A stretch of 35,789 bases of DNA from the NCBI GenBank assembly GCA_910587365.1, contig CAJUKJ010000013.1, forward strand, positions 1 through 35,789. The letters run 5' to 3'. Positions 23,470 through 32,518 of this stretch are shown piece after piece. The notes beneath the pieces were generated by a model. It had not been told where the DNA came from. It saw nothing but the letters and a program-made list of their open reading frames with translations, and searched no databases. Positions within the stretch are counted from its first letter, which is position 1, and the number at the start of each line of letters is the position of its first letter. Position numbers and translations under genes: made by a program. The stretch comes from an uncultured Christensenellaceae bacterium (GTDB lineage: Bacteria > Bacillota > Clostridia > Christensenellales > Borkfalkiaceae).

Positions 23470-23519
23470 TGCCTTGAAAAGTCAGCGCAATAGCTTGCGC
23501 ATTAAAACTTTTCAAGGCA
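23470..23519. repeat. long hairpin, possibly a bidirectional terminator
   Basis: A perfect 13-bp outer stem (23470-23482 with 23507-23519) and a perfect 6-bp inner stem GCGCAA/TTGCGC (23485-23490 with 23495-23500) are seen. A TTTT lies shortly downstream on the plus strand. It lies between dnaK and dnaJ and could stop dnaK transcripts before dnaJ. Confidence 0.7.
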
Positions 23520-23530
23520 TAATTTTACCT

Positions 23531-23576
23531 CATCCGTCACTGCATATCGGCAGTGACACCTTCCCCAAGGGGAAGG
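23531..23576. repeat. double-hairpin dispersed repeat of Clostridia type
   Basis: Two adjacent palindromes are present: GTCACTG/CAGTGAC (23536-23542 with 23551-23557) and CCTTCCCC/GGGGAAGG (23559-23566 with 23569-23576). The CATCCGTCA...TTCCCCAAGGGGAAGG pattern resembles intergenic repeats I recall from many Clostridia genomes. The rest of the gap to dnaK (23577-23690) shows nothing I can name. Confidence 0.65.
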
Positions 23577-23690
23577 CTATATTTATGATAACGCCGAGAA
23601 AACGCAAGGCGGAATTTACTTTCGCCGTTAAGCGTTTCACGACATTAGCAACCTCACGAAAAATTTGCAAAGCATTTTTTGTGAACTATT

Positions 23691-25493
23691 TTAGTGCTGG
23701 CGGAATTCGGTATCGTCGTCCCCGCCGTTTGCACCGTTAGCTCCTGCCCCGTGATTACCGCCTGCCTGCTGGTACATCTTTGCGACCACGGGCTGAATTT
23801 CGTTCTGCAAGGTTTCTATCGCCGCCTTAATGCGGTCGTTGTCGCCCGATTCAAGCTCCGTCTTTGCCTTTGCAACAGCGTCTTCAACAATCTTTTTATC
23901 GTCGGCGGTCAGCTTATCGCCCGCTTCCTTCATTGTCTTTTCAAGGCTGTCTACCATACTTTCAAGGGTATTTTTGTTGTCAACCGCCTCTTTGCGCTTC
24001 TTATCCTCTTCGGCGTATCTTTCCGCGTCCTTGACCGCCTTGTCGATATCCGCTTCCGAAAGGTTTGTCGATGCGGTAATCGTAATGTTTGTACTCTTGC
24101 CTGTACCCAAATCCTTTGCGGTAACGTTTACGATACCGTTAGCGTCGACGTCGAACGTAACCTCAATCTGCGGAACTCCGCGGGGTGCGGGAGGAATGTC
24201 CGTAAGCATAAACTTACCGAGCGACTTGTTGTCGCGCGCAAACTTTCTTTCGCCCTGCAATACGTTTATTTCAACGCCGGGCTGATTGTCCGCTGCGGTT
24301 GAGAATACCTGGCTCTTCTTTACGGGAATAGTAGTATTTCTTTCAATCAACGGAGTGGAAACGCCGCCGAGGGTTTCGATGCCGAGGGTTAAAGGCATAA
24401 CGTCGAGAAGAAGTACGTCCTTGACCTCGCCGGAAAGCACGCCGCCCTGTATTGCCGCGCCTATTGCCACGCATTCGTCGGGGTTAATCCCCTTAAAGGG
24501 TTCTTTGCCGGTAATGCTTTTTACCTTATCGAATACGGCGGGAATACGCGTAGAACCGCCTACCATTATTACTTTTCCGATATCGCTGTAATTAAGCCCC
24601 GCGTCCTGCATTGCCTTGCGCATAGGCTCGACCGTTCTTTCTACGAGATCCGCGGTAAGCGCGTCGAACTTCTGCTTGGATATATCTATATCGAGGTGCT
24701 GGGGTGCGCCGTCAACCACCGTAATGAAGGGCAGGTTGATGTTGGTGGTACTCATACCGGAAAGCTCTATTTTAGCTTTTTCAGCGGCTTCTTTAAGCCT
24801 CTGCATAGCCATTTTGTCCTTGGAAAGGTCTACGCCCGTTTCCTTTTTGAATGTTTCCACGAGGTAGTCCATAATCTTTGCGTCGAAGTCGTCGCCGCCA
24901 AGATGGGTATCGCCGTTGGTAGCAAGAACCTCGAACACGCCGTCGCCTATTTCGAGAATGGATACGTCGAACGTACCTCCGCCGAGGTCATAAATCATAA
25001 CCTTCTGGCTTCCGTCCTGCTTGTCAAGACCGTAAGCGAGGGCTGCGGCAGTAGGCTCGTTTATGATACGCAGAACGTTAAGTCCGGCAATTTTGCCCGC
25101 ATCCTTGGTCGCCTGACGCTGACTGTCGTTAAAGTAAGCGGGGCAGGTAATAACCGCGTCGGTTACCTTTGCGCCGAGATAGCTTTCAGCGTCCGCTTTA
25201 AGCTTTGAAAGCACCATTGCCGAAATTTCCTGGGGGGAATAACCGTTGTCTATATTGACTTTGTAAGATTCTCCCATATGGCGTTTGATTGAAATAACCG
25301 TCTTGTCGGGCTGCGCGACCGCAAGACGTTTTGCAGCCTGTCCGACGATACGGCTTCCGTCAGCCTTGAACGAAACGACCGAAGGGGTTGTTCTGTTGCC
25401 TTCGCTGTTTGCGATAACCACAGGCTCGCCGCCTTCCATAACCGCAACGCACGAGTTTGTTGTTCCTAAATCTATTCCTATTACTTTTCCCAT
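23691..25493 (-). CDS. dnaK: molecular chaperone DnaK (Hsp70)
   Basis: This 600-aa ATP-driven chaperone folds and protects cytoplasmic proteins. The ATPase domain (1-about 360) starts GKVIGIDLGTTNSCVAVMEG and contains NEPTAAALAYGLD and DLGGGTFDVSILEIGDG. The substrate domain includes LLLDVMPLTLGIETLGG. A helical lid and a Gly/Ala/Asn-rich tail end the protein. It lacks the roughly 24-residue N-terminal-domain insertion of Gram-negative DnaK, as in Gram-positive bacteria. The ATG has a strong AAAGGAG site. It lies 36 bases after grpE in the same direction. No CIRCE element was seen. Confidence 0.99.
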   Translation of the reverse strand: MGKVIGIDLGTTNSCVAVMEGGEPVVIANSEGNRTTPSVVSFKADGSRIVGQAAKRLAVAQPDKTVISIKRHMGESYKVNIDNGYSPQEISAMVLSKLKADAESYLGAKVTDAVITCPAYFNDSQRQATKDAGKIAGLNVLRIINEPTAAALAYGLDKQDGSQKVMIYDLGGGTFDVSILEIGDGVFEVLATNGDTHLGGDDFDAKIMDYLVETFKKETGVDLSKDKMAMQRLKEAAEKAKIELSGMSTTNINLPFITVVDGAPQHLDIDISKQKFDALTADLVERTVEPMRKAMQDAGLNYSDIGKVIMVGGSTRIPAVFDKVKSITGKEPFKGINPDECVAIGAAIQGGVLSGEVKDVLLLDVMPLTLGIETLGGVSTPLIERNTTIPVKKSQVFSTAADNQPGVEINVLQGERKFARDNKSLGKFMLTDIPPAPRGVPQIEVTFDVDANGIVNVTAKDLGTGKSTNITITASTNLSEADIDKAVKDAERYAEEDKKRKEAVDNKNTLESMVDSLEKTMKEAGDKLTADDKKIVEDAVAKAKTELESGDNDRIKAAIETLQNEIQPVVAKMYQQAGGNHGAGANGANGGDDDTEFRQH

Positions 25494-25529
25494 AATAACT
25501 CCTTTACTGACTTAGTAATTTTTATTTTT

Positions 25530-26072
25530 TTAAACCGTTACGGTTACCTGCGCGTAACGTATTACTTTATCATTATTTTTATAGCCTTTTTTTAACACCT
25601 GCTTGATAGTGTTGGGTTTTTCCCCCTCTTCGCAGGGGAAGTTCATAACCGCTTCCGCCACGCTTTCGTCGAAGTCGTCGCCTACATTTACAGGTATTTC
25701 TTCAATCCCTAACGAAGCAAGAATAGTGTTAAAGCTTTTGATAACCTTGTCAATACCCGCTTTTGTCTTTTCGTCCGAAGCCGAGTCAAGCGCGTAGCCG
25801 AACGTATCCGCCACGGGCAGAAGCTTTAATACCGCGTCCGAAACGCCTTCCTTGTACGATTTGGCAACAGCCTGCGCGTTGCGCTTGCGGTAATTGTCGT
25901 ACTCGGCTGAAACGGAATACCACTTGCGCTTGCACTCCTCTGCATACGCCAAAGCTTTTTCAAGCCCGCTATCTTCCCCGGACTCGTTTTCGGGTTCTTC
26001 TTCCACTATTCCCGCAGCTTTTTTAGCCTCTTCTACTTCTTCGTTTTTGAGTATTTCTTTATCTTCTTTCAT
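25530..26072 (-). CDS. grpE: nucleotide exchange factor GrpE
   Basis: This 180-aa dimeric protein releases ADP from DnaK. An acidic, disordered N-terminus (1-35; EEVEEAKKAAGIVEEEPENE) precedes a long helix and the family motif YDNYRKRNAQ near residue 60. A beta-wing C-terminal domain follows (EIPVNVGDDFDESVAEAV, then KKGYKNNDKVIRYAQVTV). The order grpE-dnaK-dnaJ is standard. The hrcA gene, often the first gene of this operon in Firmicutes, is not upstream. Confidence 0.97.
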   Translation of the reverse strand: MKEDKEILKNEEVEEAKKAAGIVEEEPENESGEDSGLEKALAYAEECKRKWYSVSAEYDNYRKRNAQAVAKSYKEGVSDAVLKLLPVADTFGYALDSASDEKTKAGIDKVIKSFNTILASLGIEEIPVNVGDDFDESVAEAVMNFPCEEGEKPNTIKQVLKKGYKNNDKVIRYAQVTVTV

Positions 26073-26287
26073 TATATAATATAATCCTTGTTTTTGCCTT
26101 CCTACATTATTAATATAAAACTTTCGCGCCTGCCTTAAACAAAAAAGTTACATATTTTTAAATAAAAATTTAAAGGCCATAAAAGTATAATTGCATAAAA
26201 TTTGATTATTTTATTCATAAATTCATTATCGTCGGGCAATTGGGCATTAAAATATGCAAAGTGGAAAATAATAATACAAAAATTAAG

Positions 26288-26316
26288 TTGATTTTGCTTT
26301 TACAATGTGGTATTAT
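26288..26316 (+). promoter_or_regulatory. promoter of the TlpA-lipoprotein operon
   Basis: The -35 TTGATT (26288-26293) and -10 TATTAT (26311-26316) have a 17-base spacer. The start codon at 26361 has GGAGG at 26351-26355. Confidence 0.75.
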
Positions 26317-26360
26317 ATTATAGAGTAAATAATATCATCACCTTATTTACGGAGGTTAAA

Positions 26361-29249
26361 ATGAACAAAATAAGAAAACTTTTAATTTCGGGACTCGCGG
26401 TTTGCGTCCTCGGCTGCACGGCTTTGGGAATAGCGGCGTGCAATAAAAGTGCGGACTTCCCCGCCTACCGCAAACCCGTAGATTATGTCGAACCCGGCGA
26501 TCCCGGAGACGAAGATTTTACGGGACATTACACCATTGAAGTTATATCCTCGGGCGGAACTATTCTCAACGGGGTAAAGGTTAACGTAATGCTTGACGGT
26601 AAAATAGTTGCAAGCACTATTTCGATTGACGGAGTTGTAAGCTTTGACCTTGAACCCAACGAATACGAGCTTGTCGTGGACGAGTCCACACTGCCCACAG
26701 GCTACTTTATGGACGGAACGGTATTTAAAACGTCCGCCACTTCGGGAAAGGCGAGGGTAATTGCAAGTTCTAAGGTGCAGACAAGTACCGCGGCGTCGTC
26801 TTACAGATACAACGTCGGCGACGTTATGTACAATTTCAGCTACACCGACAACAACGGCGATAGACAGACCCTTTCTGATTTACTTGCCGAAGGAAGCCAA
26901 TACAAGGCGGTAGTTCTTAATTTCTGGTATATAAGTTGCGGTCCCTGCCGTACCGAATTCCCGGCAATCCAATCCGCTTACGAAGCTTTCAGCGACAAAA
27001 TAAAATTTATCGCGTTCGATAAGGACGACAGTCTGAGCGCAATAAACCAGTTCAGGGAAGAAAACGGTTATACTTTCGATATGGTACAGGACTCGGGGTC
27101 GTTGCTTTCGACACAGTTCAGAGTTTCGGCGAACCCCACCACCGTCGTTGTTGACAGATACGGAGTTTATGCCTACCGCAGTCAGGGTACCGAACCCGAC
27201 AAAGCTAAATGGCTTGCATTGTTTGATAATTTCACTTCGGACAATTATGTACAGCAGCCTATACAGCCAGACAATCCCGAAGACCCTGACAATCCCCCTA
27301 CTACCGACAGGGTAATACCCGACATTGCAGAAGACGATTACAGCAAATTCCTTACCGCTATCAACGGCGAGGGTGCGGACGGGAAAGTAATAGAATATTT
27401 AGGCGCGACAACCAGCGAAAGCGATAAATTGTACAACTGGCCTTGGCTACTGCACACGGACGACGCAACGGGCAAGCAATACGTAAGTACAACAAACGCT
27501 TCCCACGGCAACTCGTTCTCAATACTGACAGTAAGAATCAACCTTAACAGCGGCGACTATGTTTCCTACGAATACTTTACAAGCACGGAAACCACGATGA
27601 CGGGCGGCGACATACTTTACGTACTTATTGACGGAAAGCGGGTTGCAGAGCATAGCGGCATAAGCGCAGAAGACGAAAACAGCGACGAACAGGGCTGGCT
27701 TAGAAACAGAGGCGTTTACATTGCCAGCAGAAGCAGAACGATAGAGCTTGCATTCTGTTATATGAAAGATATGCTTGAAGACGTCGGCACCGACGAAGTT
27801 GCAATAAGAAATATTACCATAGGAAACGTTGAAACCGCAACCGAAGCGATTGACGCGGTAACCGACACGGCATTAGGAGAGCTTAACGAAGCCGGTACGC
27901 GCTATTCGCAGTACGTTACGCCCATCTACAACAAAGAAGACGAATATTACCACGTCAAGTACGACGGCGACAAGGATTCGATACTGTTCTTGGATTACAA
28001 CCAACCCGCACTGTTTGCGGAATTGCATATCGGCGGAGAAACGTTTACCCCGCACACCTACGAGTTACAGCAAACAGCTTCATTCTATTTCTTAGTTTAC
28101 TGGGATTATACAACCCGCGCGACCGACCCGCAGAATTTAATGCTGACATTCGGCGGAAGCGACAAACAAAGCTTATCCACGATTTACATCAACTCATACT
28201 ATACAGCCCAGTTCTCCCCCACCGGACTTATACCCGTAACAGAAGAACTGAAAAAACTTGTAATTGAATTTACCAAAGAATATTGCAGAGTCGAAAACAT
28301 CGAGTATTACGAAGAAATGTGGCTTGAATTCTGCCGCTACTACAAGCATCACGGCCCCGCGCACACCTTCGGCGATGACTGTCTTGCAATTACCGACCCC
28401 GTACCCGGAATGACTTTCACTAACCCGTATACGGCTGTCGAAGGCAAAAACACCGCGAACGTTTGGAATATTTCAAATTCGGGCGGCGGCGGCGTACTGT
28501 TCAAATTCGTACCCGAAACCACGGGCGTCTACTATATGTACAGTAAAGGCGTACTCGGCGACGACCCTTCGGCAACAGTTTACAACTCGCAGCGCAAAAC
28601 GATTGTCTCTTTCGATAACCTTATAAGCTATGATATGTTCCTGCGCGAAAACCTTGAAGATTTTGAGGGATACGTCGTCCTTACCGCAGGCGAAACCTAC
28701 TACCTGCGCGTAACCAAGGGCTTACAGGAAACAGGCGAAATCGATTTCTATATCGAATACAAGGATGAAAGCTTAGACGTATTGAGGGTTGCAACCACAG
28801 GCAACGGTCTGTGGACGTATAATCCTGAACTGGGAATTGACTTCGCGTACTACATTGCGGTAAGCACCGTTTATAATGAAATGGACGGTTATTACCACGC
28901 GTTAGACCGTAACGGCGAGGAAGGCTCGGTAATATATATCGACTTCATACATCCCAACTTCTACGAACAGAACAACCACTCGCTGCTCTGGATAATTGAA
29001 AACGGATACTTCGATTTCAGCAAAGACTACGGACCCGATTACACAAGCGTTATGATGCAGTATTACTACAAGTCAATCGAAGGCAAAGACAAGAACGACG
29101 TATTGTACGGAATGCTTGAAGCGGATGAAGAATTGGTTAACTACCTCTGCCTGTTTATGGATTCAACATCAACCTCTAAAGATATGAACAGCTTCCAAAG
29201 CGGTTTCTGGCTTTCACTTGCAACGTACTTCGTACATTACGGTGCATAA
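26361..29249 (+). CDS. large lipoprotein with TlpA-like thioredoxin domain and duplicated C-terminal region
   Basis: This 962-aa exported protein is anchored at Cys27 (lipobox GIAAC). Residues about 55-135 look like a prealbumin-type beta domain (YTIEVISSGGTILNGVKVNV). A TlpA/ResA-like thioredoxin domain follows (about 150-300), with active site Cys193-Gly-Pro-Cys196 in NFWYISCGPCRTEFP. After a Pro/Asp-rich linker (near 310) come about 640 residues of unknown type. In these, a block with DEYYHVKYDGDKDSILFLDY recurs later as DGYYHALDRNGEEGSVIYID, and each copy is followed by a helical stretch ending in YxxHxGxA-like sequence, so the region is duplicated. I set the start at 26361 by the GGAGG site. 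It is probably an extracytoplasmic thiol reductant or assembly factor; substrate unknown. Confidence 0.88.
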   Translation: MNKIRKLLISGLAVCVLGCTALGIAACNKSADFPAYRKPVDYVEPGDPGDEDFTGHYTIEVISSGGTILNGVKVNVMLDGKIVASTISIDGVVSFDLEPNEYELVVDESTLPTGYFMDGTVFKTSATSGKARVIASSKVQTSTAASSYRYNVGDVMYNFSYTDNNGDRQTLSDLLAEGSQYKAVVLNFWYISCGPCRTEFPAIQSAYEAFSDKIKFIAFDKDDSLSAINQFREENGYTFDMVQDSGSLLSTQFRVSANPTTVVVDRYGVYAYRSQGTEPDKAKWLALFDNFTSDNYVQQPIQPDNPEDPDNPPTTDRVIPDIAEDDYSKFLTAINGEGADGKVIEYLGATTSESDKLYNWPWLLHTDDATGKQYVSTTNASHGNSFSILTVRINLNSGDYVSYEYFTSTETTMTGGDILYVLIDGKRVAEHSGISAEDENSDEQGWLRNRGVYIASRSRTIELAFCYMKDMLEDVGTDEVAIRNITIGNVETATEAIDAVTDTALGELNEAGTRYSQYVTPIYNKEDEYYHVKYDGDKDSILFLDYNQPALFAELHIGGETFTPHTYELQQTASFYFLVYWDYTTRATDPQNLMLTFGGSDKQSLSTIYINSYYTAQFSPTGLIPVTEELKKLVIEFTKEYCRVENIEYYEEMWLEFCRYYKHHGPAHTFGDDCLAITDPVPGMTFTNPYTAVEGKNTANVWNISNSGGGGVLFKFVPETTGVYYMYSKGVLGDDPSATVYNSQRKTIVSFDNLISYDMFLRENLEDFEGYVVLTAGETYYLRVTKGLQETGEIDFYIEYKDESLDVLRVATTGNGLWTYNPELGIDFAYYIAVSTVYNEMDGYYHALDRNGEEGSVIYIDFIHPNFYEQNNHSLLWIIENGYFDFSKDYGPDYTSVMMQYYYKSIEGKDKNDVLYGMLEADEELVNYLCLFMDSTSTSKDMNSFQSGFWLSLATYFVHYGA

Positions 29250-29292
29250 ACAATGAACAAGTTTAAAAATTGAAAAAAGGAGATATCTTAAA

Positions 29293-29709
29293 GTGAAGAA
29301 AATTTTAACAAGTTTAGCTATCGTGCTTGCGGTTGCAATTACCCTTTGCGTAGGCGTATTCGCATCAGCTTGCAACAACAGCTCCACCGCCACCGAGCTT
29401 ACGGTAACGGTTGTATACCCCGACGGCAAAGCCGTAGACGGAACCAAGGACGGAAACGGAGATTACAACGGAAACGCAATTAAAGTACAGTTCTGTGATG
29501 CAGACAACGGAGAAAACTGCTACCAGCTGCTCAATCTTGGCGCAGACGGAAAAATTACCCAGTCCATTAGCCAATTACAGGAAGCACTTGAAGGTGTAGA
29601 AAACTTCTCACTGCATATTCTCGGACTTCCCGACGGGTATAGCTACGACGAAAATATCGTACTCAGCGCAAAGAATGCAAGCGTTACGATACAATTAGTA
29701 AAAGCTTAA
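29293..29709 (+). CDS. small lipoprotein of unknown function
   Basis: This 138-aa protein has a signal peptide ending at lipidated Cys27 (FASAC) and a single beta-rich domain after it (LTVTVVYPDGKAVDGTKDG, later FSLHILGLPDGYSYDENIVL). This is the style of the prealbumin-like domains in the two large lipoproteins of this window. The mature part contains two Cys, in FCDADNGENCYQ (CX6C), that could form a disulfide and serve as a substrate for the neighbouring thioredoxin domain; that is inference. The start is GTG, with AAGGAG about 10 bases upstream. It lies 43 bases after the TlpA lipoprotein and is probably co-transcribed. Confidence 0.8.
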   Translation: MKKILTSLAIVLAVAITLCVGVFASACNNSSTATELTVTVVYPDGKAVDGTKDGNGDYNGNAIKVQFCDADNGENCYQLLNLGADGKITQSISQLQEALEGVENFSLHILGLPDGYSYDENIVLSAKNASVTIQLVKA

Positions 29710-29726
29710 ATAACTTAATAAAGCTA

Positions 29727-29760
29727 ACGCCCCCTGCGCAGTTGCGCAGGGGGCGTTTTT
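29727..29760. terminator. strong terminator between convergent redox operons
   Basis: A perfect 14-bp GC-rich stem (29727-29740 with 29743-29756) with a 2-base loop is followed by a T-run. It ends the rightward lipoprotein transcript. Confidence 0.92.
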
Positions 29761-29834
29761 ATCGGTAATATATGAGGGCGTTTATAATACGTATTTCTAT
29801 GAGAACGTTTTTTTAAATGCCTTTTATTTTTACA

Positions 29835-31541
29835 TTATTTGTTCATTGCACTTTCAATCTGTTCGATTAAAACCTGCTTACCGAGAATGTTTTCCCACTG
29901 GTAAGTAATTACGCCCTGTGCATCCATTATAACGGTACGGGGGAAACCGCTTTTGCCACCGAGCGTGTGGTAAAGATTCACTTCGGCATTGTCGTGGGTA
30001 AATATCAACTGCCAGTCAGACCAGCTTGAAGTTTTTCCCGTTCCGCTGTCCCCGTCGATAAAATCCTGTACCATTTTCTCACTAAGTCCGTTGTTGGAAT
30101 GTACGACAATCATATTTATCTCATCGCCGTAGCTTTTCTTGACTTCCTCGAACTCGGGAAGCTCTCTTACACAGGGAGCGCAGTCCGTATACCAGAAATT
30201 GAATACCGTTACTTTACCCAACAGACTTTGAAGCGAAAGGCTTTCCATAACCGTTCCGTCTTCGTTGTACGCGCCTGCGGTTAAATAAACCTTCGTCAGT
30301 ACCACGTCATCCTTTTCGGGGTCTATAAACGTATCTCCGACCTTGTAGATATTATCCACTTCGTCGCTCTTCGCCACGAAGTTATAATAGACAAGCGCGG
30401 TAACCAGCACTGCAAGCGCGACAGCCCAAGCCGTGAACTGCAACCAGAAGCCGCGCTTTTTTATTTTTGCCTTTACTTCTTTTATACGCTCTTCCTGCTC
30501 TTCAATATCGGTAGCGGCAAGCTCCGTATTAACAGGCTCTGTATTAGCAATCTCTGTTTTAACAATCTCCGTATCATCGGCAACCCGCGCTTCAACGGTT
30601 TTGCCTTTTACCGCCATTGCTTTGAGAGGAGCTTTCTCCTCTTCCAAAACCGAAGTATCGATACCCGCAAGCACAAGCTTTGAACCCTTCCAGCTAATCG
30701 CCTTAGTAGGACAAACGGGAATACATTCGCCGCAGTTGATACATTCGTGGTCGCCTACGTGCTTAATATCCATTTTACAGTGCTGTATGCACCTTCCGCA
30801 GTCAACGCACTTTTTATCGTCGAGCTTTACGCCGATAAGCGCGTATTTGTTGAAAAAGCCGTATATCGCGCCGAGCGGACAAATAAAACGACAGAAAAAT
30901 CTGAATACAAATATACTTGCCAGAACTACAATTACAAGAACTATAAACTTCCAACTGAACAAAAAGCCTAACGATTCAAACTTATCATATTGGTTGGGAT
31001 TGGACAGCAGTCCGCCTGCACCTTCAAAAGTACCAACAGGGCATATATACTTGCAGAAACCCGGCGAGCTTGACGTAATTAGCGGTATAGCCAGAACAAA
31101 CACGACAAGCAGAACGTATTTAAAATACGAAAGAATTCGGGTGTAGCGGCTCTTTCTGAGCTTAGGCGTTTTAATTTTGTACAACAGCTCCTGTCCGAGT
31201 CCTACGGGACAGAGGAAACCGCATATCGTCCTTGCAAATATAAGCCCGAACAAAGCGAGAATGCCTAATATGTAGAATGGCGCGCGCTGTCCTGACTGGG
31301 CAAGCGAGTCCTGTAAAGAACCCAACGGACACGCGCCTATCGCACCGGGGCAGGAATAACAGTTGAACCCGGGTACACAAGCATATTTTGTATTACCCTT
31401 GTATATGTCGCCAACAACAAACCCCTTAATATTCGCGTTGTATAAAAGTGCCGTATAAATTTGAATAAGTCTGCGTTTTGTGGGAGCGTGGTTTTTAAAC
31501 CATAAACCGACTTTTTTAAAAAAGTTTTTTAACTTAACCAA
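29835..31541 (-). CDS. NapH-like membrane Fe-S protein fused to a TlpA thioredoxin domain
   Basis: This protein of about 568 aa likely moves electrons from the cytoplasm to the outer face of the membrane. The N-terminal half has several transmembrane segments with repeated CxxxCP motifs (CGFLCPVG, CKYICPVG, CRFICPLG), as in NapH/YccM-like Fer4_5 proteins. Then come two 4Fe-4S ferredoxin motifs, CVDCGRCIQHCKMD and CINCGECIPVCPTK. A linker and one more membrane helix lead to a C-terminal TlpA domain with Cys-Ala-Pro-Cys in FNFWYTDCAPCVREL near residue 455. The start is uncertain: TTG 31541 has GGAG 10 bases upstream, while GTG 31550 is only 3 bases from it. It overlaps the preceding gene, showing coupling. 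Confidence 0.9.
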   Translation of the reverse strand: MVKLKNFFKKVGLWFKNHAPTKRRLIQIYTALLYNANIKGFVVGDIYKGNTKYACVPGFNCYSCPGAIGACPLGSLQDSLAQSGQRAPFYILGILALFGLIFARTICGFLCPVGLGQELLYKIKTPKLRKSRYTRILSYFKYVLLVVFVLAIPLITSSSPGFCKYICPVGTFEGAGGLLSNPNQYDKFESLGFLFSWKFIVLVIVVLASIFVFRFFCRFICPLGAIYGFFNKYALIGVKLDDKKCVDCGRCIQHCKMDIKHVGDHECINCGECIPVCPTKAISWKGSKLVLAGIDTSVLEEEKAPLKAMAVKGKTVEARVADDTEIVKTEIANTEPVNTELAATDIEEQEERIKEVKAKIKKRGFWLQFTAWAVALAVLVTALVYYNFVAKSDEVDNIYKVGDTFIDPEKDDVVLTKVYLTAGAYNEDGTVMESLSLQSLLGKVTVFNFWYTDCAPCVRELPEFEEVKKSYGDEINMIVVHSNNGLSEKMVQDFIDGDSGTGKTSSWSDWQLIFTHDNAEVNLYHTLGGKSGFPRTVIMDAQGVITYQWENILGKQVLIEQIESAMNK

Positions 31542-32385
31542 TTCCCACACACTCCAAACAAATATTAACTGCCTTTATAAGCACCCTGCCGGCATTACCG
31601 TTGACAATGCCTGCTATTACGAAAGCCACTCCCACACAGGCTATCGCAATTCTCACGCCAAGCGTGAAATATTTATTAGAGGTAACGTAAGAAACCTTTC
31701 CTCCCGCCGTATGCAATACCGCAAAAAATTTATTCGGCGGAACGTATGCAGTGTTTTCTTCCGTGCGTCTGACAGCCGCAAGCTTTCTTGCAACGGGAAG
31801 CTGACGGTTTGCAATTATACCTTCACACAAGGCAACGCCGAGCGCGATAACGAACGCCGCCCCAACGAAAGGCATAACGTATTTTACCATACTTACAACG
31901 TCGTCCGTAACGTCTTCCGAGGCAAATGACGAAGGCTTTGCAAGATACACTATCGTATAAATTGCACACGCCGCACCCACTGCCGCAACAACTGCCCAAA
32001 GTATTTTAACTTTGCGTTCTTCGCGCATAAATGCGGAATAGCTTTCTGCAAGCTCCCCTTCAAATTTTTTGGGCATATGCTTTTTTAAACGGTATAGCGT
32101 GTAACGCGCGTCTTTATAAGCCCCTTGCTTTTCGGCAACGGGGAAAACCTCCCACACGATAAAGCCGCCCGCTATCATTACGACCCATAGCCAGAACGCA
32201 GGCGAAATGCGCGAAAGCCCCGCCGCTACCCGCTCAGCCGTATACGGATGGACGCCCCCCGTAGAACATATTAAATACAACTGCCAAAAAATCAATGCGG
32301 CGTAAATGACCGTCATCGCGCTTAGCGCGATAGAATAGCTTAGACGCACCGTTTTACACGTTTTTTCGTTAATAGTATTCATCAT
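31534..32385 (-). CDS. membrane protein with C-terminal CD1871A-like CXXC motif
   Basis: This 283-aa protein has about five transmembrane segments (near 16-40, 63-82, 127-149, 168-192 and 243-262) and a large cytoplasmic stretch between the second and third. The final 40 residues (IAIACVGVAFVIAGIVNG then VLIKAVNICLECVGIG) match the small CD1871A-type CXXC proteins of Clostridia by my recognition; here that unit is fused to a larger membrane protein. Cys276 and Cys279 form the CLEC pair at the membrane surface. The stop overlaps the start of the Fe-S/TlpA gene, so the two are translated together and probably form one redox complex. The promoter -10 lies 4 bases before the ATG, implying a leaderless mRNA. 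Confidence 0.75.
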   Translation of the reverse strand: MMNTINEKTCKTVRLSYSIALSAMTVIYAALIFWQLYLICSTGGVHPYTAERVAAGLSRISPAFWLWVVMIAGGFIVWEVFPVAEKQGAYKDARYTLYRLKKHMPKKFEGELAESYSAFMREERKVKILWAVVAAVGAACAIYTIVYLAKPSSFASEDVTDDVVSMVKYVMPFVGAAFVIALGVALCEGIIANRQLPVARKLAAVRRTEENTAYVPPNKFFAVLHTAGGKVSYVTSNKYFTLGVRIAIACVGVAFVIAGIVNGNAGRVLIKAVNICLECVGIG

Positions 32386-32389
32386 TTAT

Positions 32390-32418
32390 ATTATAACTTT
32401 AAATGCGTTTACAGTCAA
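32390..32418 (-). promoter_or_regulatory. consensus promoter giving a leaderless transcript
   Basis: On the minus strand the -35 TTGACT (32418-32413) and a perfect -10 TATAAT (32395-32390) have a 17-base spacer. The first ATG (32385) begins 5 bases after the -10, so transcription would start at or within the start codons. Confidence 0.8.
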
Positions 32419-32518
32419 GTGTTTTATAGGTTTGCCTACGCCGTACATATTTTACCATATTAAATTCTTACCCTTTTTTTAGGTGATAGACTGTAATGCG
32501 TTACGGACTATATAATGT

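Noticed and set aside
26073..26360. A CIRCE operator for HrcA before grpE
   Set aside because: I looked for TTAGCACTC-N9-GAGTGCTAA and did not find it; the region is only AT-rich.
30433..31146. A 237-codon antisense ORF within the Fe-S/TlpA gene
   Set aside because: The opposite strand has unmistakable Fe-S motifs; this frame is a by-product of its codon use.
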